Notes under the pieces: generated by a model
The model's input: only the letters and a program-made list of their open reading frames with translations
Database searches by the model: none
Told to the model about the DNA's origin: nothing
Position numbers and translations under genes: made by a program
Origin: a virus
Length of the DNA: 30,966 nucleotides
Reading direction: 5' to 3' (one strand)
IMG/VR virus record: IMGVR_UViG_3300015360_000134
Span: 1 to 30,966 of that record
Shown: positions 21,513 to 30,055 of the stretch, piece after piece
Position numbering within the stretch: the stretch's first letter is position 1
Layout: every line of letters begins with the position of its first letter

Positions 21513-21920
21513 TTAAGGTGTGGACCATTCTAAAATCTCAACTATTTGAGATGCTTTGTTCGTTTGAAAATAGAGTGTGCCAGTAAATGATATTGCTTCT
21601 TCGGAGAATGAACAGCCCCGTGGAATTCCGATAAAATTAGTACTGCTTTCATTCACAACAAACGCAATTTTCAAGGCTGATGTGTAGTCTCTTACTCGGA
21701 TTAAAAAGCGTTTGGTTTTATTTGAAAGCACTTGCGCGACTTCCGTGTCTGCAAAAGGAACGTTTATTACTCGAACTAATGGCTTAACTGAGTAAAGTGC
21801 ATCGGCATTAGCGATCTTTGAGAGGGTTTTAACCGTCTCGCCTAAGTCTGGATCGTCGATAAACTTCGCACGCTCTAGATCACTAATGTTTCGTTCCAAA
21901 ACCACCATCAGTTGGGTCAC
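21513..21920 (-). CDS. Hypothetical protein directly behind a strong terminator
   Basis: This 135-residue protein starts at GTG (21920) or at an ATG four codons later (21908); neither has a Shine-Dalgarno. The predicted U-tract of the upstream terminator ends 10 bases before the GTG, so expression needs read-through. Residues 5-50 are helical, the rest beta (VQVLSNKTKRFLIRVRDYTSALKIAFVV, ISFTGTLYFQTN). Its length and strand pattern resemble small fibre or decoration proteins. No family recognised. Confidence 0.55.
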   Translation of the reverse strand: MTQLMVVLERNISDLERAKFIDDPDLGETVKTLSKIANADALYSVKPLVRVINVPFADTEVAQVLSNKTKRFLIRVRDYTSALKIAFVVNESSTNFIGIPRGCSFSEEAISFTGTLYFQTNKASQIVEILEWSTP

Positions 21921-21929
21921 TTTCAGGCT

Positions 21930-21970
21930 AAAAAAAGAGCCCGGTTCGAATTGTGATTTGAACCGAGCCC
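21930..21970 (-). terminator. Rho-independent terminator behind the decoration gene
   Basis: On the minus strand GGGCTCGGTTC pairs with GAACCGGGCTC (two G-U pairs) over a 12-base loop and is followed at once by seven T. It is the clearest intrinsic terminator in the window. It separates coat/decoration genes from the downstream neck and tail genes and would make the coat messages more abundant. Confidence 0.85.
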
Positions 21971-21988
21971 TTTAACTTATATCGGTTA

Positions 21989-22387
21989 TTAGAACTTACT
22001 AACCTCTAGAATAACGATGACCTTACCTGCAGTCAAAGCAGCAGTTGCAATCGCGATTTGAACCACATCGTCAGCCGCTAGTTTATAAGCAGAGCCGAAA
22101 GATGCGCTATCGATTGCAGCTCCAGTTGTGAGTGAGGCTACGGCGGTTGCAGCTACAATGCCCGCTACATCGCCAGATTTACCGATAGATACTGTAGCAG
22201 ATCCGCCTGATGTACAGGCAGCTTTCACTTTTACGTGAGCGCTATGGATGACCATGGCGTCCTTGGCAATCATGAGATCCAAAGATCCTACTGCGCCCGC
22301 ATCTTTAGCAAAATCGTATTCAATTGCGATCATCTCTTTGGAACCGGAAAATAAACGCTCAGTCCTGTAAGCTTGTACTTGTCCCAT
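21989..22387 (-). CDS. Capsid decoration protein (probable)
   Basis: This 132-residue protein is rich in A, V, G, S and T with beta strands (KVKAACTSGGSATVSIGKSGDVAGIVAATAVASLTTG, VVQIAIATAALTAGKVIVILEV). This composition and the position close behind the coat gene are typical of small head decoration or stabilising proteins. It has a GAAAGG ribosome site inside the end of the 71-residue gene. It is followed by a strong terminator. No exact family named. Confidence 0.6.
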   Translation of the reverse strand: MGQVQAYRTERLFSGSKEMIAIEYDFAKDAGAVGSLDLMIAKDAMVIHSAHVKVKAACTSGGSATVSIGKSGDVAGIVAATAVASLTTGAAIDSASFGSAYKLAADDVVQIAIATAALTAGKVIVILEVSKF

Positions 22388-22574
22388 CGTCTTTTACCTT
22401 TCTTTTGATCTTTGCAGTCGTCTGAATCCAGGCATAATGCTTATTGCCCATTCCATAGATTGCAACAATGTGAACGGGGACTGTGATGCTTCGAATCTTT
22501 TCCTGGAGTTCACGAGCTGACCGTTCTTCCAAACAAATCAGCTTTTGATAACCATTCAGATTTTCAAACATCAC
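22359..22574 (-). CDS. Small basic protein after the coat gene
   Basis: This 71-residue protein (MMFENLNGYQKLICLEERSARELQEKIRS) has an amphipathic helix followed by strands VPVHIVAIYGMGNKHYAWIQTT and a basic stretch (KIKRKVKDD). Short proteins like this often follow coat genes in phages. It overlaps the decoration gene by 29 bp. Function unknown. Confidence 0.6.
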   Translation of the reverse strand: MMFENLNGYQKLICLEERSARELQEKIRSITVPVHIVAIYGMGNKHYAWIQTTAKIKRKVKDDGTSTSLQD

Positions 22575-22591
22575 AATCCCTCTCGGTTCAA

Positions 22592-23473
22592 TTAAGTGTT
22601 GTAGATTTGGATGTGTTTCTTAGAGCCTGCGATTCCAAGCTCAGCGCCAAAGATCAAGTCTACAGAGATCAAATATCCAAACTTGTTGTTTGAATGAAGA
22701 TCGGAGACTTTGAAGGTCGGTTGAGTTTGCATCACTAAGTGCAAGAAATCAGGATGAAAAGCCAAGCCACATTCAGCGCCTGCAGAGGCAGGACTGAGTG
22801 TTAAAATACCATCTGAGTTGTCTTCAATCATATTGAAGCCAAAACGTCGGGTCACGACTTGTCCACCTACGACTGCTTTGTCATCGACGTAGTCACCTGA
22901 GGTTAGTGTCGTCGCATTCAAAACGTCGTTGTAGTAACTAGGGTCCATCAATAGATACCAGCTGTCTTTGAGCCATTTTGCCTTAGAAGCCGCCATGCGG
23001 ATCTCAAGAATTTTAGAGGCATCCATGGTAGCTGAGCCGGACAAAATATGATCTGGAGCTGCAGACGATGGAGCCACTTTGCTGTAGAGATACGTGTTGA
23101 TTTGTTTCATAGCTCCGAAAAGCAAAGCTTCACGGATCTTAGATTGTTGGGCACCAATCTGAGATTGGAGATCCACCAATTGCTCCATCTGAAATGAAGC
23201 CACCGCACGCTTATTAGCAGAGACACCGATGCGGGATGTGGTGAGCTTCTCAGAAGTGAAGCTGTCCGCATCGACGCCTGCAGTGCGAAGCTCGCCTTCA
23301 GCTGCGTTAATCTGGGATACGTAAACCGTATCGTTTAATGCTTTGATTTCGCCTTGGTATTCCTTATTGACCAAAGAACCCAATAAAAGAGATTCACGGA
23401 GTTCATCCATGAAAATAGGGGACCAAAATTTTTGAACCTGTTCCGATACATCTGCCAATAGTGTTGCGCTCAT
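22592..23473 (-). CDS. Major capsid protein (HK97 fold, P22-like coat subgroup)
   Basis: This 293-residue protein has an N-arm (VSEQVQKFWSPIFMDELRESLLLGSLVN), a beta-rich E-loop region (DTVYVSQINAAEGELR), the central helix QLVDLQSQIGAQQSKIREALLFGAMKQINTYLYSKV, the AWYLLMDPSYY-type segment of the A domain, and a C-terminal LISVDLIFGAELGI. Together with scaffold before and decoration after, this is the shell subunit. Ribosome site AAGGAGG is the strongest in the head block, fitting high expression. Family by pattern; exact subgroup uncertain. Confidence 0.85.
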   Translation of the reverse strand: MSATLLADVSEQVQKFWSPIFMDELRESLLLGSLVNKEYQGEIKALNDTVYVSQINAAEGELRTAGVDADSFTSEKLTTSRIGVSANKRAVASFQMEQLVDLQSQIGAQQSKIREALLFGAMKQINTYLYSKVAPSSAAPDHILSGSATMDASKILEIRMAASKAKWLKDSWYLLMDPSYYNDVLNATTLTSGDYVDDKAVVGGQVVTRRFGFNMIEDNSDGILTLSPASAGAECGLAFHPDFLHLVMQTQPTFKVSDLHSNNKFGYLISVDLIFGAELGIAGSKKHIQIYNT

Positions 23474-23513
23474 TTGACCTCTTCCTCCTTGAGGTGGTTA
23501 AAAACTTTCTATC

Positions 23514-24143
23514 TTACTTTTTGACCTCATGTTGACGGGCTCTTTTTTCCTTCAATGGAAGTCTTAGCCAGTCTTCGTACAGGAGGCCTTGCCCAGGAGG
23601 TTTCGCAGCACCGTTTGGCATCTTTGATCCGCCCTTGGTTTGCACCACGAGAGAATATTTTTGCTCAAACTCTTTGGCAGCTCTTTGAACAGCAAGTAGG
23701 TCTGGCATTCCGTTAGACGGGTCCAGAGGAATCGCTTGAAGATCAATGAGTGACCAATACTGCTCGTCTACCGTGCCACTGACTTGATCCAAAAAAGCTC
23801 GAAGTTTTACGCTACTGACGATCTGAGAGTTAAGCTCGTTATATTTCTGCTCAATCTCAGCTTTTTCTTTATCGCGGATCTCGATGATTTTTTGAAGGTC
23901 GCCTTGCTCTTTAGCTTTCGCCTCAGAGGTTTCGGAGTCTTTCTTTTTGAAAGCTTCAATGATTCGATCTTTTTCCGCGATTTGTTCATCTCTTCTCTTC
24001 TTTTCCTTCAAGAGTTTTTCATGACTCTCATAGGATACGGTCGAGGGAGTTTCGCCAGCTACTGCATTGCTTTGAGTTTGATTCTCTATTGTCCCACTGG
24101 AACTTAGAGTGCCCCCGCCGGAGGCATTCGTTGGAATTGACAT
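23514..24143 (-). CDS. Scaffolding protein
   Basis: In this 209-residue protein residues 1-30 are low complexity (S, G, T, Q), and residues 40-105 form a long charged coiled coil (EKLLKEKKRRDEQIAEKDRIIEAFKKKDSE). The end has a basic helix after a GMPDLLAVQRAAKEFEQKYS segment and a tail of K, R and H that would contact the coat. The gene directly precedes the coat gene, the standard place for a scaffold. No protease gene or protease domain is seen. Confidence 0.8.
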   Translation of the reverse strand: MSIPTNASGGGTLSSSGTIENQTQSNAVAGETPSTVSYESHEKLLKEKKRRDEQIAEKDRIIEAFKKKDSETSEAKAKEQGDLQKIIEIRDKEKAEIEQKYNELNSQIVSSVKLRAFLDQVSGTVDEQYWSLIDLQAIPLDPSNGMPDLLAVQRAAKEFEQKYSLVVQTKGGSKMPNGAAKPPGQGLLYEDWLRLPLKEKRARQHEVKK

Positions 24144-24165
24144 TATTATGAATCTCCTTATCCAC

Positions 24166-24654
24166 TTACGTCAAGAGTCGCTTGATGAGCTTCCGTAATT
24201 CCTCTTCAATGAGAACGGAAACTCGTTTTACTTCTATCTTTGATAGTTCTAAAAAAGGTCGCCCATTTCTTGAAACAGATCCAGCTACTTCTACGTTTTT
24301 CAGCCCATCTTTTCTAATCCCTGTGGGTCTATAAATGGCTAATCCTTGAGTAGAGTAGGTTGTTTTGATCGAATCGAGCATCTGTCCTGTTTGGGTCAGA
24401 TTAGATTTTCCCACCGATGTTTGACTGGAAAGCTCCCCTCGAGAGGCAAGACGTTGACGGATTTTTTTATACCACGGGCTGAGCTTCTTTAGTGGGGTTC
24501 GTTCGGCTTCGGGTTGAGCTACCCCATAACCTAAACGAGTCCTGAGCTTCACAAGCTTGGCAGCTTCGTCCGCATACGTTCTCATGCGTGCTGTAGATCC
24601 CAATTCAAACATGAGAGCCTTTATTTTCTGTTCAAAGTCTTTCACTGAGCCCAT
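24166..24654 (-). CDS. Head-tail morphogenesis protein (HK97 gp10-like), second copy
   Basis: In this 162-residue protein residues 1-60 are helical and basic. The middle has TQTGQMLDSIKTTYSTQG and the end NGRPFLELSKIEVKRVSVLIEEELRKLIKRL, the layout of tail completion proteins of the gp10/gpG type (a tG-x-ML turn, beta hairpins, PFL motif, final helix). It begins one base from the end of the related gene at 24654-25175, suggesting an old duplication. Family membership by motif, moderate confidence. Confidence 0.6.
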   Translation of the reverse strand: MGSVKDFEQKIKALMFELGSTARMRTYADEAAKLVKLRTRLGYGVAQPEAERTPLKKLSPWYKKIRQRLASRGELSSQTSVGKSNLTQTGQMLDSIKTTYSTQGLAIYRPTGIRKDGLKNVEVAGSVSRNGRPFLELSKIEVKRVSVLIEEELRKLIKRLLT

Positions 24655-25175
24655 TAGGAGTCATCCTCCTCGTTGGTTCCAAACGCCGCCCTGACGAGAT
24701 CTCTTGCGCCCACTCGCTGGGTCGCTTCCTTGAGTTCCCCCACTGGGTACTTAGCTAAAATCTTCTCCAGGTCGTTCGAGGTTATGCCTAAGAAGTCGCG
24801 CGACTTAGAGGAGTTGGGTCTGCTTGAGCCATAGGTGCCTCGAATGTTTCCGTCAGCCTTAGCGTTATTCTCAGTTCCATTCTGATAGCCGATTCGAATC
24901 TCGCCTGACTTGTGGGTGAGTAATTCGAGATCCGCTAGCATATCGCCTGAGAGCTTGAGATTTACGGTGCCCTTGGACTTCCCGGCGATCCTAAAATCGA
25001 GGCTCTTCATGTACTCTTTCGAATACTTCGGGAACGCGCTGTTATTTTTATCAACGTTGTCCCGTAAGGTACGCTTTCGAATGTAATCAATCACGTCGAA
25101 AGCAATGGCTTGCCGCTCGGTCGGACCATATTCCTTCGAGATCTCTAGAGTGACTCGTTGCCATTTAGCACTCAT
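24654..25175 (-). CDS. Virion morphogenesis protein (gpG-like)
   Basis: This 173-residue protein contains FPKYSKEYMKSLDFRIAGK, VNLKLSGDMLADLELL, a beta segment GEIRIGYQNGTENNAKADGNIRGTYG and SRDFLGITSNDLEKILAKY. This sequence of motifs is that of phage virion morphogenesis proteins, which join head and tail or complete the tail. It overlaps portal by 4 bases. The presence of two such genes in a row between portal and scaffold is unusual. Confidence 0.65.
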   Translation of the reverse strand: MSAKWQRVTLEISKEYGPTERQAIAFDVIDYIRKRTLRDNVDKNNSAFPKYSKEYMKSLDFRIAGKSKGTVNLKLSGDMLADLELLTHKSGEIRIGYQNGTENNAKADGNIRGTYGSSRPNSSKSRDFLGITSNDLEKILAKYPVGELKEATQRVGARDLVRAAFGTNEEDDS

Positions 25176-26572
25176 TGAAATGGGGTTGCCTCTGAGGTGA
25201 GGGAGTCCATCTCAATCAAATTAAACTGGGAGATCTCAACTAGTTTTGCATCCAGTTCAGAATCAGTCCAATCTGGATTCAAAGCTTTGAGTGCCCCACG
25301 AGGGGATTCAAGGCCCTTTTCTATCTTCTTAATTTGATCATCGAGCATCTTGGATTCATCCACCATCGGACGCTGTTCAGGGAATTTAGTTACTACCTTA
25401 AGTCCAATCGTAGGTTTCATTTTCATTTCAAATTCAAGATCTCTGAACCACACGGGATGGAGGGAGTTGAAGACTAAGTCCCAAAGTCTGCATTCGGCTT
25501 CGACAAAGTACGCGATTTGCTTTTGACGATCTTCGCTTGTATCCATTTCATCGATGATCTTAGCCACACCACTTGCTGCGCTGTCTGCCGTGAGCTGCCC
25601 AATTGCTCCGGGACGAATGTTGCGAGAGTGAAGCCAGAGTGAGATTTGAGCTTGAAGAAGATTCAGCACTTTATCTGTATCCACCTCGGGCTTAATCACA
25701 CCGATCGAAGGAGTCGAGTCTGGCCTTGAAGGATCACTTTTGAATCTCCAAAACGCGTTAGGAGCAAACTTAAGATTCTCTTCATCGAGATCAATTCCAT
25801 AAATAATAGAGAAGCTCTGAAACATGACTGCAAAGTTAATATCGGAGAGTAAAACTGGGATGAGTTTTGTCATCGTGATGGTGTCAGTATCGATCGTGGG
25901 AATTAGATCATGCTTACTGCGGTTAACGTAAACGAAGGGAATTTTTCCATACGAATTGAGGCCGTCTAACTCCATAGAAACCATAAGATCAGTGAAGATC
26001 TCGCCTTCACTATCGATGATCAAAAACTCCTCATCCGTGTAGACGTAAAGAACGTCTACTGTTTTGTCCGCTCTTTTTTTCCTGCCCATGATCTTTATAA
26101 AATGGGTAACCGAGAGAGGATTCACGGGGTCGTCTGAGTACACTAAAAATCGATCGGACGGGACTACTCGAAGTTTTGGAACTCCGTTTTGCAAGAAGGG
26201 TTCAAGCGCGCAGTTTTTAAATAAATTAAAGAACTCGTTACTTATCCCCATCGAGCTATTGATCTCAAACGAGTCTTGATAAAACTCAAGCAATTCTTGA
26301 TCGCGATCGTTGCCGCCTAAGAGGACACGCTTCGGAGGTTTTGAATAGAGATTACTCAACTTTGAAATAATTCGTTTTAAGATGTTGATCGGAGCCACGC
26401 GATGCTTGACTTGATCGTAGCTCTTTTCAGAGAGCTGAGCCCTTAAGTCGGCCAACACATAGGTGAGGAGGTCACCTTCATAGATCTGAAAGAGCGCATG
26501 ATTGTGTTCTAGTGTGGGGTTGTTGTTTTTATAATGCTCGACCAGGCTTGGAAGATCGTCCTTGAGTGCCAT
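25172..26572 (-). CDS. Portal protein
   Basis: This 466-residue protein forms the ring at the capsid vertex through which DNA enters and leaves. It begins MALKDDLPSLVEHYKNNNP and contains YDQVKHRVAPINILKRIISKLSNLYSKPP, wing strands (VDVLYVYTDEEFLIIDSEGEIF), the stem/clip region SLWLHSRNIRPGAIGQLTADSAASGVAKIIDEMDTSEDRQKQIAYF and a helical C-terminus. The order terminase-portal and the SAASG-x-A-x-x-I-x-x-MDT pattern settle the call. It overlaps terminase by 1 base (TAATG) and the following gene by 4. Confidence 0.85.
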   Translation of the reverse strand: MALKDDLPSLVEHYKNNNPTLEHNHALFQIYEGDLLTYVLADLRAQLSEKSYDQVKHRVAPINILKRIISKLSNLYSKPPKRVLLGGNDRDQELLEFYQDSFEINSSMGISNEFFNLFKNCALEPFLQNGVPKLRVVPSDRFLVYSDDPVNPLSVTHFIKIMGRKKRADKTVDVLYVYTDEEFLIIDSEGEIFTDLMVSMELDGLNSYGKIPFVYVNRSKHDLIPTIDTDTITMTKLIPVLLSDINFAVMFQSFSIIYGIDLDEENLKFAPNAFWRFKSDPSRPDSTPSIGVIKPEVDTDKVLNLLQAQISLWLHSRNIRPGAIGQLTADSAASGVAKIIDEMDTSEDRQKQIAYFVEAECRLWDLVFNSLHPVWFRDLEFEMKMKPTIGLKVVTKFPEQRPMVDESKMLDDQIKKIEKGLESPRGALKALNPDWTDSELDAKLVEISQFNLIEMDSLTSEATPFQ

Positions 26573-27936
26573 TAGAAGTCCACCGTTCCTTGGGGTTTCC
26601 GTTCACGGATCAGCTGATCCCAGCAGACTCCATAGCCAGCAGCGGTCGTGATGTGTTGATAGTATTTTGAATCGTCTTCGATATATTGTCCACCCGCCTT
26701 GAGTTTGGTCAAGCGGAAGCCCTCATCTAAGACCTTACAAGGAGAGTAAACCTGAAGCCTGACCTCGCCCTTAGCGTTTTTCATCATGGCGTTCATGAGG
26801 TTGTGGCGGGTTCGTAGGGGTGGGTTCGATGGAAGCACCTCCATCACAAAGTTGAGATGGCGGCCTTGCCGGGTTTTATAGTTCGATAAGAATTGTCGGA
26901 TGATATCATAGTCTGACCGAACGGAGCGGGTATCTCGGTTCTTTCCGGAGGCGTCTCCATGGACTCGGTAAGTCGTCTCGTAATCAAAGAGCCCACGTCC
27001 TGCGCCTTCATCTAGGACGGCTTCCGTTCTCGTGCCTTCAACTACAACCTCCTCAAAGAAGTGGTAAGTATCCCCAATGAGTTGGTAAAAACAAACGGAC
27101 ATCGGTTTACCGACTCCAATATTGAAATCGAAACTGAAGTGGATAGGGAACCGGGGGTCCACGACATAAGAACGTTGGACAAAATGAATAGACGAGTCGT
27201 AAGCATAATAGAGATTATTTCCTGTGATCGACACCCACTGACCTTCGAGCATCCGCAGCGCCATCTTCGGATCTAGGTTCCTCTCCAGATCTTCTACATA
27301 ACTTTTAGGTAAGAAAGGGTTGTCTCTTGTTTTTGAGTAGTAGGTGTGGATTTGAGGATCTTTCGAGAGGATGAGATCTTTATAGGCCCAGTGAGATCCG
27401 GGGTCATCGGGGTTTGTGGCTGAGACTAAGAATTTTTCTTGAACGTGTTTCAGTCTCCCAATGCGCATGAAGATCTCAGTGTAGAACTCCTTCTCTTCGT
27501 TCTCAGTCAGCTCCTCAATGGCGAAGCCTGAGAACTCATAAGACCGGACCTTCTTGAAATGGCCGTCTGCCCAGCTGAAACTTAAGATCTGGGAGCCATT
27601 CGGAAACGTGACCGATCCCTTAACCTTGTTATGAGCGTAGCCCACCGAGCCGCCGATGTGATTCAAGATCACCCGAAGCAGTGTGTCTTTTAGAGAAGGC
27701 ATAGTGGCTCGCCCAATGCCGAAATGAGCACCTGGATTCAGTAGGCAATGCGTGACCGCAAGATGAGCCATCAAGATGGTTTTAGCAGATCCTACTGCGC
27801 CCGAGAGCAAGATCTGATGAACGCCTAGGGAGTAATCAAAGTTTTTGCGGACATCACGAATGACCTGATACTGATACGGGATCTTGCGCGGGTCAAACTC
27901 AGTCAATGTTGGGGTGGATGTTGCGAAACCCGTCAT
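26572..27936 (-). CDS. Large terminase subunit
   Basis: This 454-residue DNA packaging motor and nuclease has Walker A GAVGSAKT near residue 46, Walker B FAIEELTE near 135, coupling motif LVSATNPDDPGS near 172, and the RNase H-like nuclease with FSFDFNIG near 257, VHGDASGKNRDT near 325 and DDSKYYQHITTAAGY near 430 supplying the metal-binding aspartates. Length is normal. It is coupled to the small subunit by a 4-base overlap and to portal by 1 base. Headful or cos packaging cannot be decided from the sequence. Confidence 0.92.
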   Translation of the reverse strand: MTGFATSTPTLTEFDPRKIPYQYQVIRDVRKNFDYSLGVHQILLSGAVGSAKTILMAHLAVTHCLLNPGAHFGIGRATMPSLKDTLLRVILNHIGGSVGYAHNKVKGSVTFPNGSQILSFSWADGHFKKVRSYEFSGFAIEELTENEEKEFYTEIFMRIGRLKHVQEKFLVSATNPDDPGSHWAYKDLILSKDPQIHTYYSKTRDNPFLPKSYVEDLERNLDPKMALRMLEGQWVSITGNNLYYAYDSSIHFVQRSYVVDPRFPIHFSFDFNIGVGKPMSVCFYQLIGDTYHFFEEVVVEGTRTEAVLDEGAGRGLFDYETTYRVHGDASGKNRDTRSVRSDYDIIRQFLSNYKTRQGRHLNFVMEVLPSNPPLRTRHNLMNAMMKNAKGEVRLQVYSPCKVLDEGFRLTKLKAGGQYIEDDSKYYQHITTAAGYGVCWDQLIRERKPQGTVDF

Positions 27937-28253
27937 TCTATAAGGTATTTCAATTGAATCGAGTTATCTCTGAAATCCTCTAGGAGAGGTTCGTCTAACT
28001 TATCTTTCTGGCCTAAGAGTTGTTTACCCAGCCAGATCTGCATCGTGACGTTGCCTTTTTTTGCAGCTTGCCACTGGTAATCCCGCAGCGCCATTTTCCC
28101 TTTTGATCTTCCTTTGGCGATTATGCCCGCAAAACGACGCTCTAAGGTGTCGGCGGAGCATCCAAAGAAAAACGCCATTTCCTCGTTGGTGCAGTGAAGT
28201 TGGGCGAGCTTTTCAACTTGAGCGGGGTCAATTGCGATCCGGGGTCTCGCCAT
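27933..28253 (-). CDS. Small terminase subunit
   Basis: In this 106-residue protein residues 1-55 contain a helix-turn-helix (VEKLAQLHCTNEEMAFFFGCSADTLERRF) for recognising the packaging site. The end AAKKGNVTMQIWLGKQLLGQKDK is the typical terminase motif G-N-x-x-M-x-I-W-L-G-K-x-x-L-G-Q. It starts 23 bases after the methyltransferase stop and overlaps the large subunit by 4 bases. Confidence 0.85.
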   Translation of the reverse strand: MARPRIAIDPAQVEKLAQLHCTNEEMAFFFGCSADTLERRFAGIIAKGRSKGKMALRDYQWQAAKKGNVTMQIWLGKQLLGQKDKLDEPLLEDFRDNSIQLKYLIE

Positions 28254-28275
28254 TCCGTTGGCCTACCTTTGGGGA

Positions 28276-29523
28276 TTAAAGACTTAATCCTAGTGTATCG
28301 GACTCAGGGATTGGGTCAACTAAGGTTAAGAGTTCGGCTTTCTTCCCGGTGTAAAGTTCCCAACGTGTTACGATCACATCACAAAAATGGGGTTCAATTT
28401 CCATTAGAAATGCTTTTCTATTCGATTTTTCACAGGCGATCAGCGTTGAGCCAGAGCCGCCAAATGTATCTAATACTAATCCGCCCATGGCGGTGGAGTT
28501 TCCAATTAAATACACTAAAAGCTCTACCGGTTTTGTTGTTGTGTGAAGATCTGAGCTGTTTGGTTTATCAAACTCTAAAACAGAATCCTGTTTCCGGTCA
28601 GCGTACCACTCATGTGTCCCTTTCTTCTTCCATCCATAAAGAATGGGTTCGTGACGATAATGGTAATCAGATCGTCCGAAAACGAATCTGGACTTAACCC
28701 AAATAAGTTCGTGTCTCACCAGCCATCCCGCCTCACCCAGCATCATCATCATCATCATCATCATTTGATCTCCGCCTTGACAGGCAAACCAATAATAAGA
28801 AGATTTATCCTTAACCGCCATCAAAGCAGATGTAGCTACGTCTCTCCAAAATAGACTCATTTCCTCTATAGGTAATGAGTCATTCTGTATTTTTTTAAGT
28901 TTAATATTGGAGTTCTCAGATTCGTAGTTTACTCCATAGGGTGGATCGGTGAGCCAAAGATCCGCCAATTCAGAGTTCATTAATTTTTGTATATCAGATA
29001 ACTGAGTTGAATCCCCACACATGAGCCGATGTCTGCCGAGCTGGTAAATATCCCCGAGCTTTGTACGAGGCTCTACCTTTTCTGGTATCTCATCTTCATC
29101 GCATTGAGGATCGAGCTTCTCGAAGAGATCGAGCGTAAAGTCTTTGATCCCTAGAAGATCGATATTGAAGTCAGGACCTAAGTCCGCAAGATCCATGTTG
29201 ATGGCCTTGAGATCGAGTTCCGCCCAGGAAGCGACTGAGTTATCAGCGATGAGATCCGCGTACTCTTGCTCATCTGTTTCGTAGTCTTGATAGTTAACGG
29301 GAACGCCGTTCCATCCATTTTGATGAGCCGCCATGAGTCGCCCATGACCAGAGGTGATGTAGCCCGAACGTTTAGAGACTTTAATTGGGCAGCGCCAGCC
29401 TTGATACTTCAAAATCTGAGCTAAGCGCTCGATTTGATCGGGGGGATGGGTGTTTCGATTCTTTGGATGAGCTTTGAGTTCGGAAACCTGGACCATTTGG
29501 TCAAATTTGCAATGAACCTTCAT
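28276..29523 (-). CDS. ParB-like domain fused to a DNA methyltransferase
   Basis: In this 415-residue protein residues 1-100 are a ParB/Srx nuclease-like domain (VSELKAHPKNRNTHPPDQIERLAQILK and SGHGRLMAAHQNGW). Residues 140-400 are a beta-class N6-adenine or N4-cytosine methyltransferase: catalytic DPPYGV near 196, W-x-K-S-R-F near 275, TTKP near 325, and SAM-binding DTFGGSGSTLIACE near 352. Such fusions are common in phages beside terminase and may protect the genome or mark it for packaging. Near residue 258 it has a run of eight methionines from an (ATG)8 tract. No restriction partner is seen. Confidence 0.88.
   Translation of the reverse strand: MKVHCKFDQMVQVSELKAHPKNRNTHPPDQIERLAQILKYQGWRCPIKVSKRSGYITSGHGRLMAAHQNGWNGVPVNYQDYETDEQEYADLIADNSVASWAELDLKAINMDLADLGPDFNIDLLGIKDFTLDLFEKLDPQCDEDEIPEKVEPRTKLGDIYQLGRHRLMCGDSTQLSDIQKLMNSELADLWLTDPPYGVNYESENSNIKLKKIQNDSLPIEEMSLFWRDVATSALMAVKDKSSYYWFACQGGDQMMMMMMMMLGEAGWLVRHELIWVKSRFVFGRSDYHYRHEPILYGWKKKGTHEWYADRKQDSVLEFDKPNSSDLHTTTKPVELLVYLIGNSTAMGGLVLDTFGGSGSTLIACEKSNRKAFLMEIEPHFCDVIVTRWELYTGKKAELLTLVDPIPESDTLGLSL
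28741..28764 (-). repeat. Trinucleotide microsatellite (ATG)8 in the methyltransferase
   Basis: Eight perfect CAT units on the plus strand encode Met8. Length changes would add or remove methionines without breaking the frame. Confidence 0.95.
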
Positions 29524-29560
29524 GAAAATCCTTTTTCGTTAAGACTGGGTCCGAAGCCGT

Positions 29561-29800
29561 TCACGGTTGCCTCATCATATTTTCATGAATGAGGTTCAGG
29601 CAAATCGACTGGATATGCATAGAAATAGTGCTCCATATTTCCACCGGCATGTGTGAATCCCATGTGGTCACTTGTCCCTTGGCATCGATAGCCACTAGGA
29701 CGGCGTATTTCATGTCTTTTAACTCTTCGAGAGCATTTGAGACCATGACGTAGGGACTGAGGTCTTGAGGGCGAAGGGGAACTATTTTTTTATCTGACAT
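29561..29800 (-). CDS. Small conserved phage protein, function unknown
   Basis: The ATG at 29800 (79 residues) has a GGAG 10 bases upstream; an in-frame ATG seven codons earlier has none. Sequence MSDKKIVPLRPQDLSPYVMVSNALEELKDMKYAVLVAIDAKGQVTTWDSHMPVEIW resembles small phage proteins in which strands VLVAIDAKG and TTWD alternate with helices. It precedes the methyltransferase by 37 bases. No named family. Confidence 0.6.
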   Translation of the reverse strand: MSDKKIVPLRPQDLSPYVMVSNALEELKDMKYAVLVAIDAKGQVTTWDSHMPVEIWSTISMHIQSICLNLIHENMMRQP

Positions 29801-29950
29801 TTGAGCGTTACTCCAATCCATTCATTAGATCGTGCATGATTACGGAGCGAACTTTGATCCAATATTACACAGCGACAGTGAGTTCATGTCTTTGGGTGGG
29901 TGCTCAGGCTGGCGGGTGCGATCCTTTTTGAAACTCAGGGTCATATAAAC

Positions 29951-29986
29951 TCATCGGAACGTTGATATTTTCCTAACGTTCGATGA
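29951..29986. other. Bulged hairpin in the gap before the methyltransferase group
   Basis: TCATC-GAACGTT (29951-29963, one extra G) pairs with AACGTTC-GATGA (29975-29986), 12 pairs with one bulge. It stands downstream of the terminator 29995-30045 in the direction of late transcription. It may be a second terminator stem, a processing site or an operator. The rest of the gap 29801-29994 shows no gene. Confidence 0.45.
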
Positions 29987-29994
29987 ATTGGATT

Positions 29995-30045
29995 AAAAAA
30001 GAGCGAGTCTTCTCAATCTCTAGGAGTATACGAATAACTCGCTCT
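29995..30045 (-). terminator. Terminator behind the lysine-rich peptide gene
   Basis: On the minus strand AGAGCGAGT pairs with ACTCGCTCT (9 bp, loop about 28 bases), followed by a run of T (29995-30000). It begins 11 bases after the stop of the gene at 30056-30142. It would cut the late transcript soon after its start unless antiterminated. Confidence 0.65.
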
Positions 30046-30055
30046 CGTTACGTTA

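Noticed and set aside
28741-28764. Phase-variable switch at the (ATG)8 tract
   Set aside because: The unit is three bases, so slippage cannot shift the frame; only length tuning is possible.
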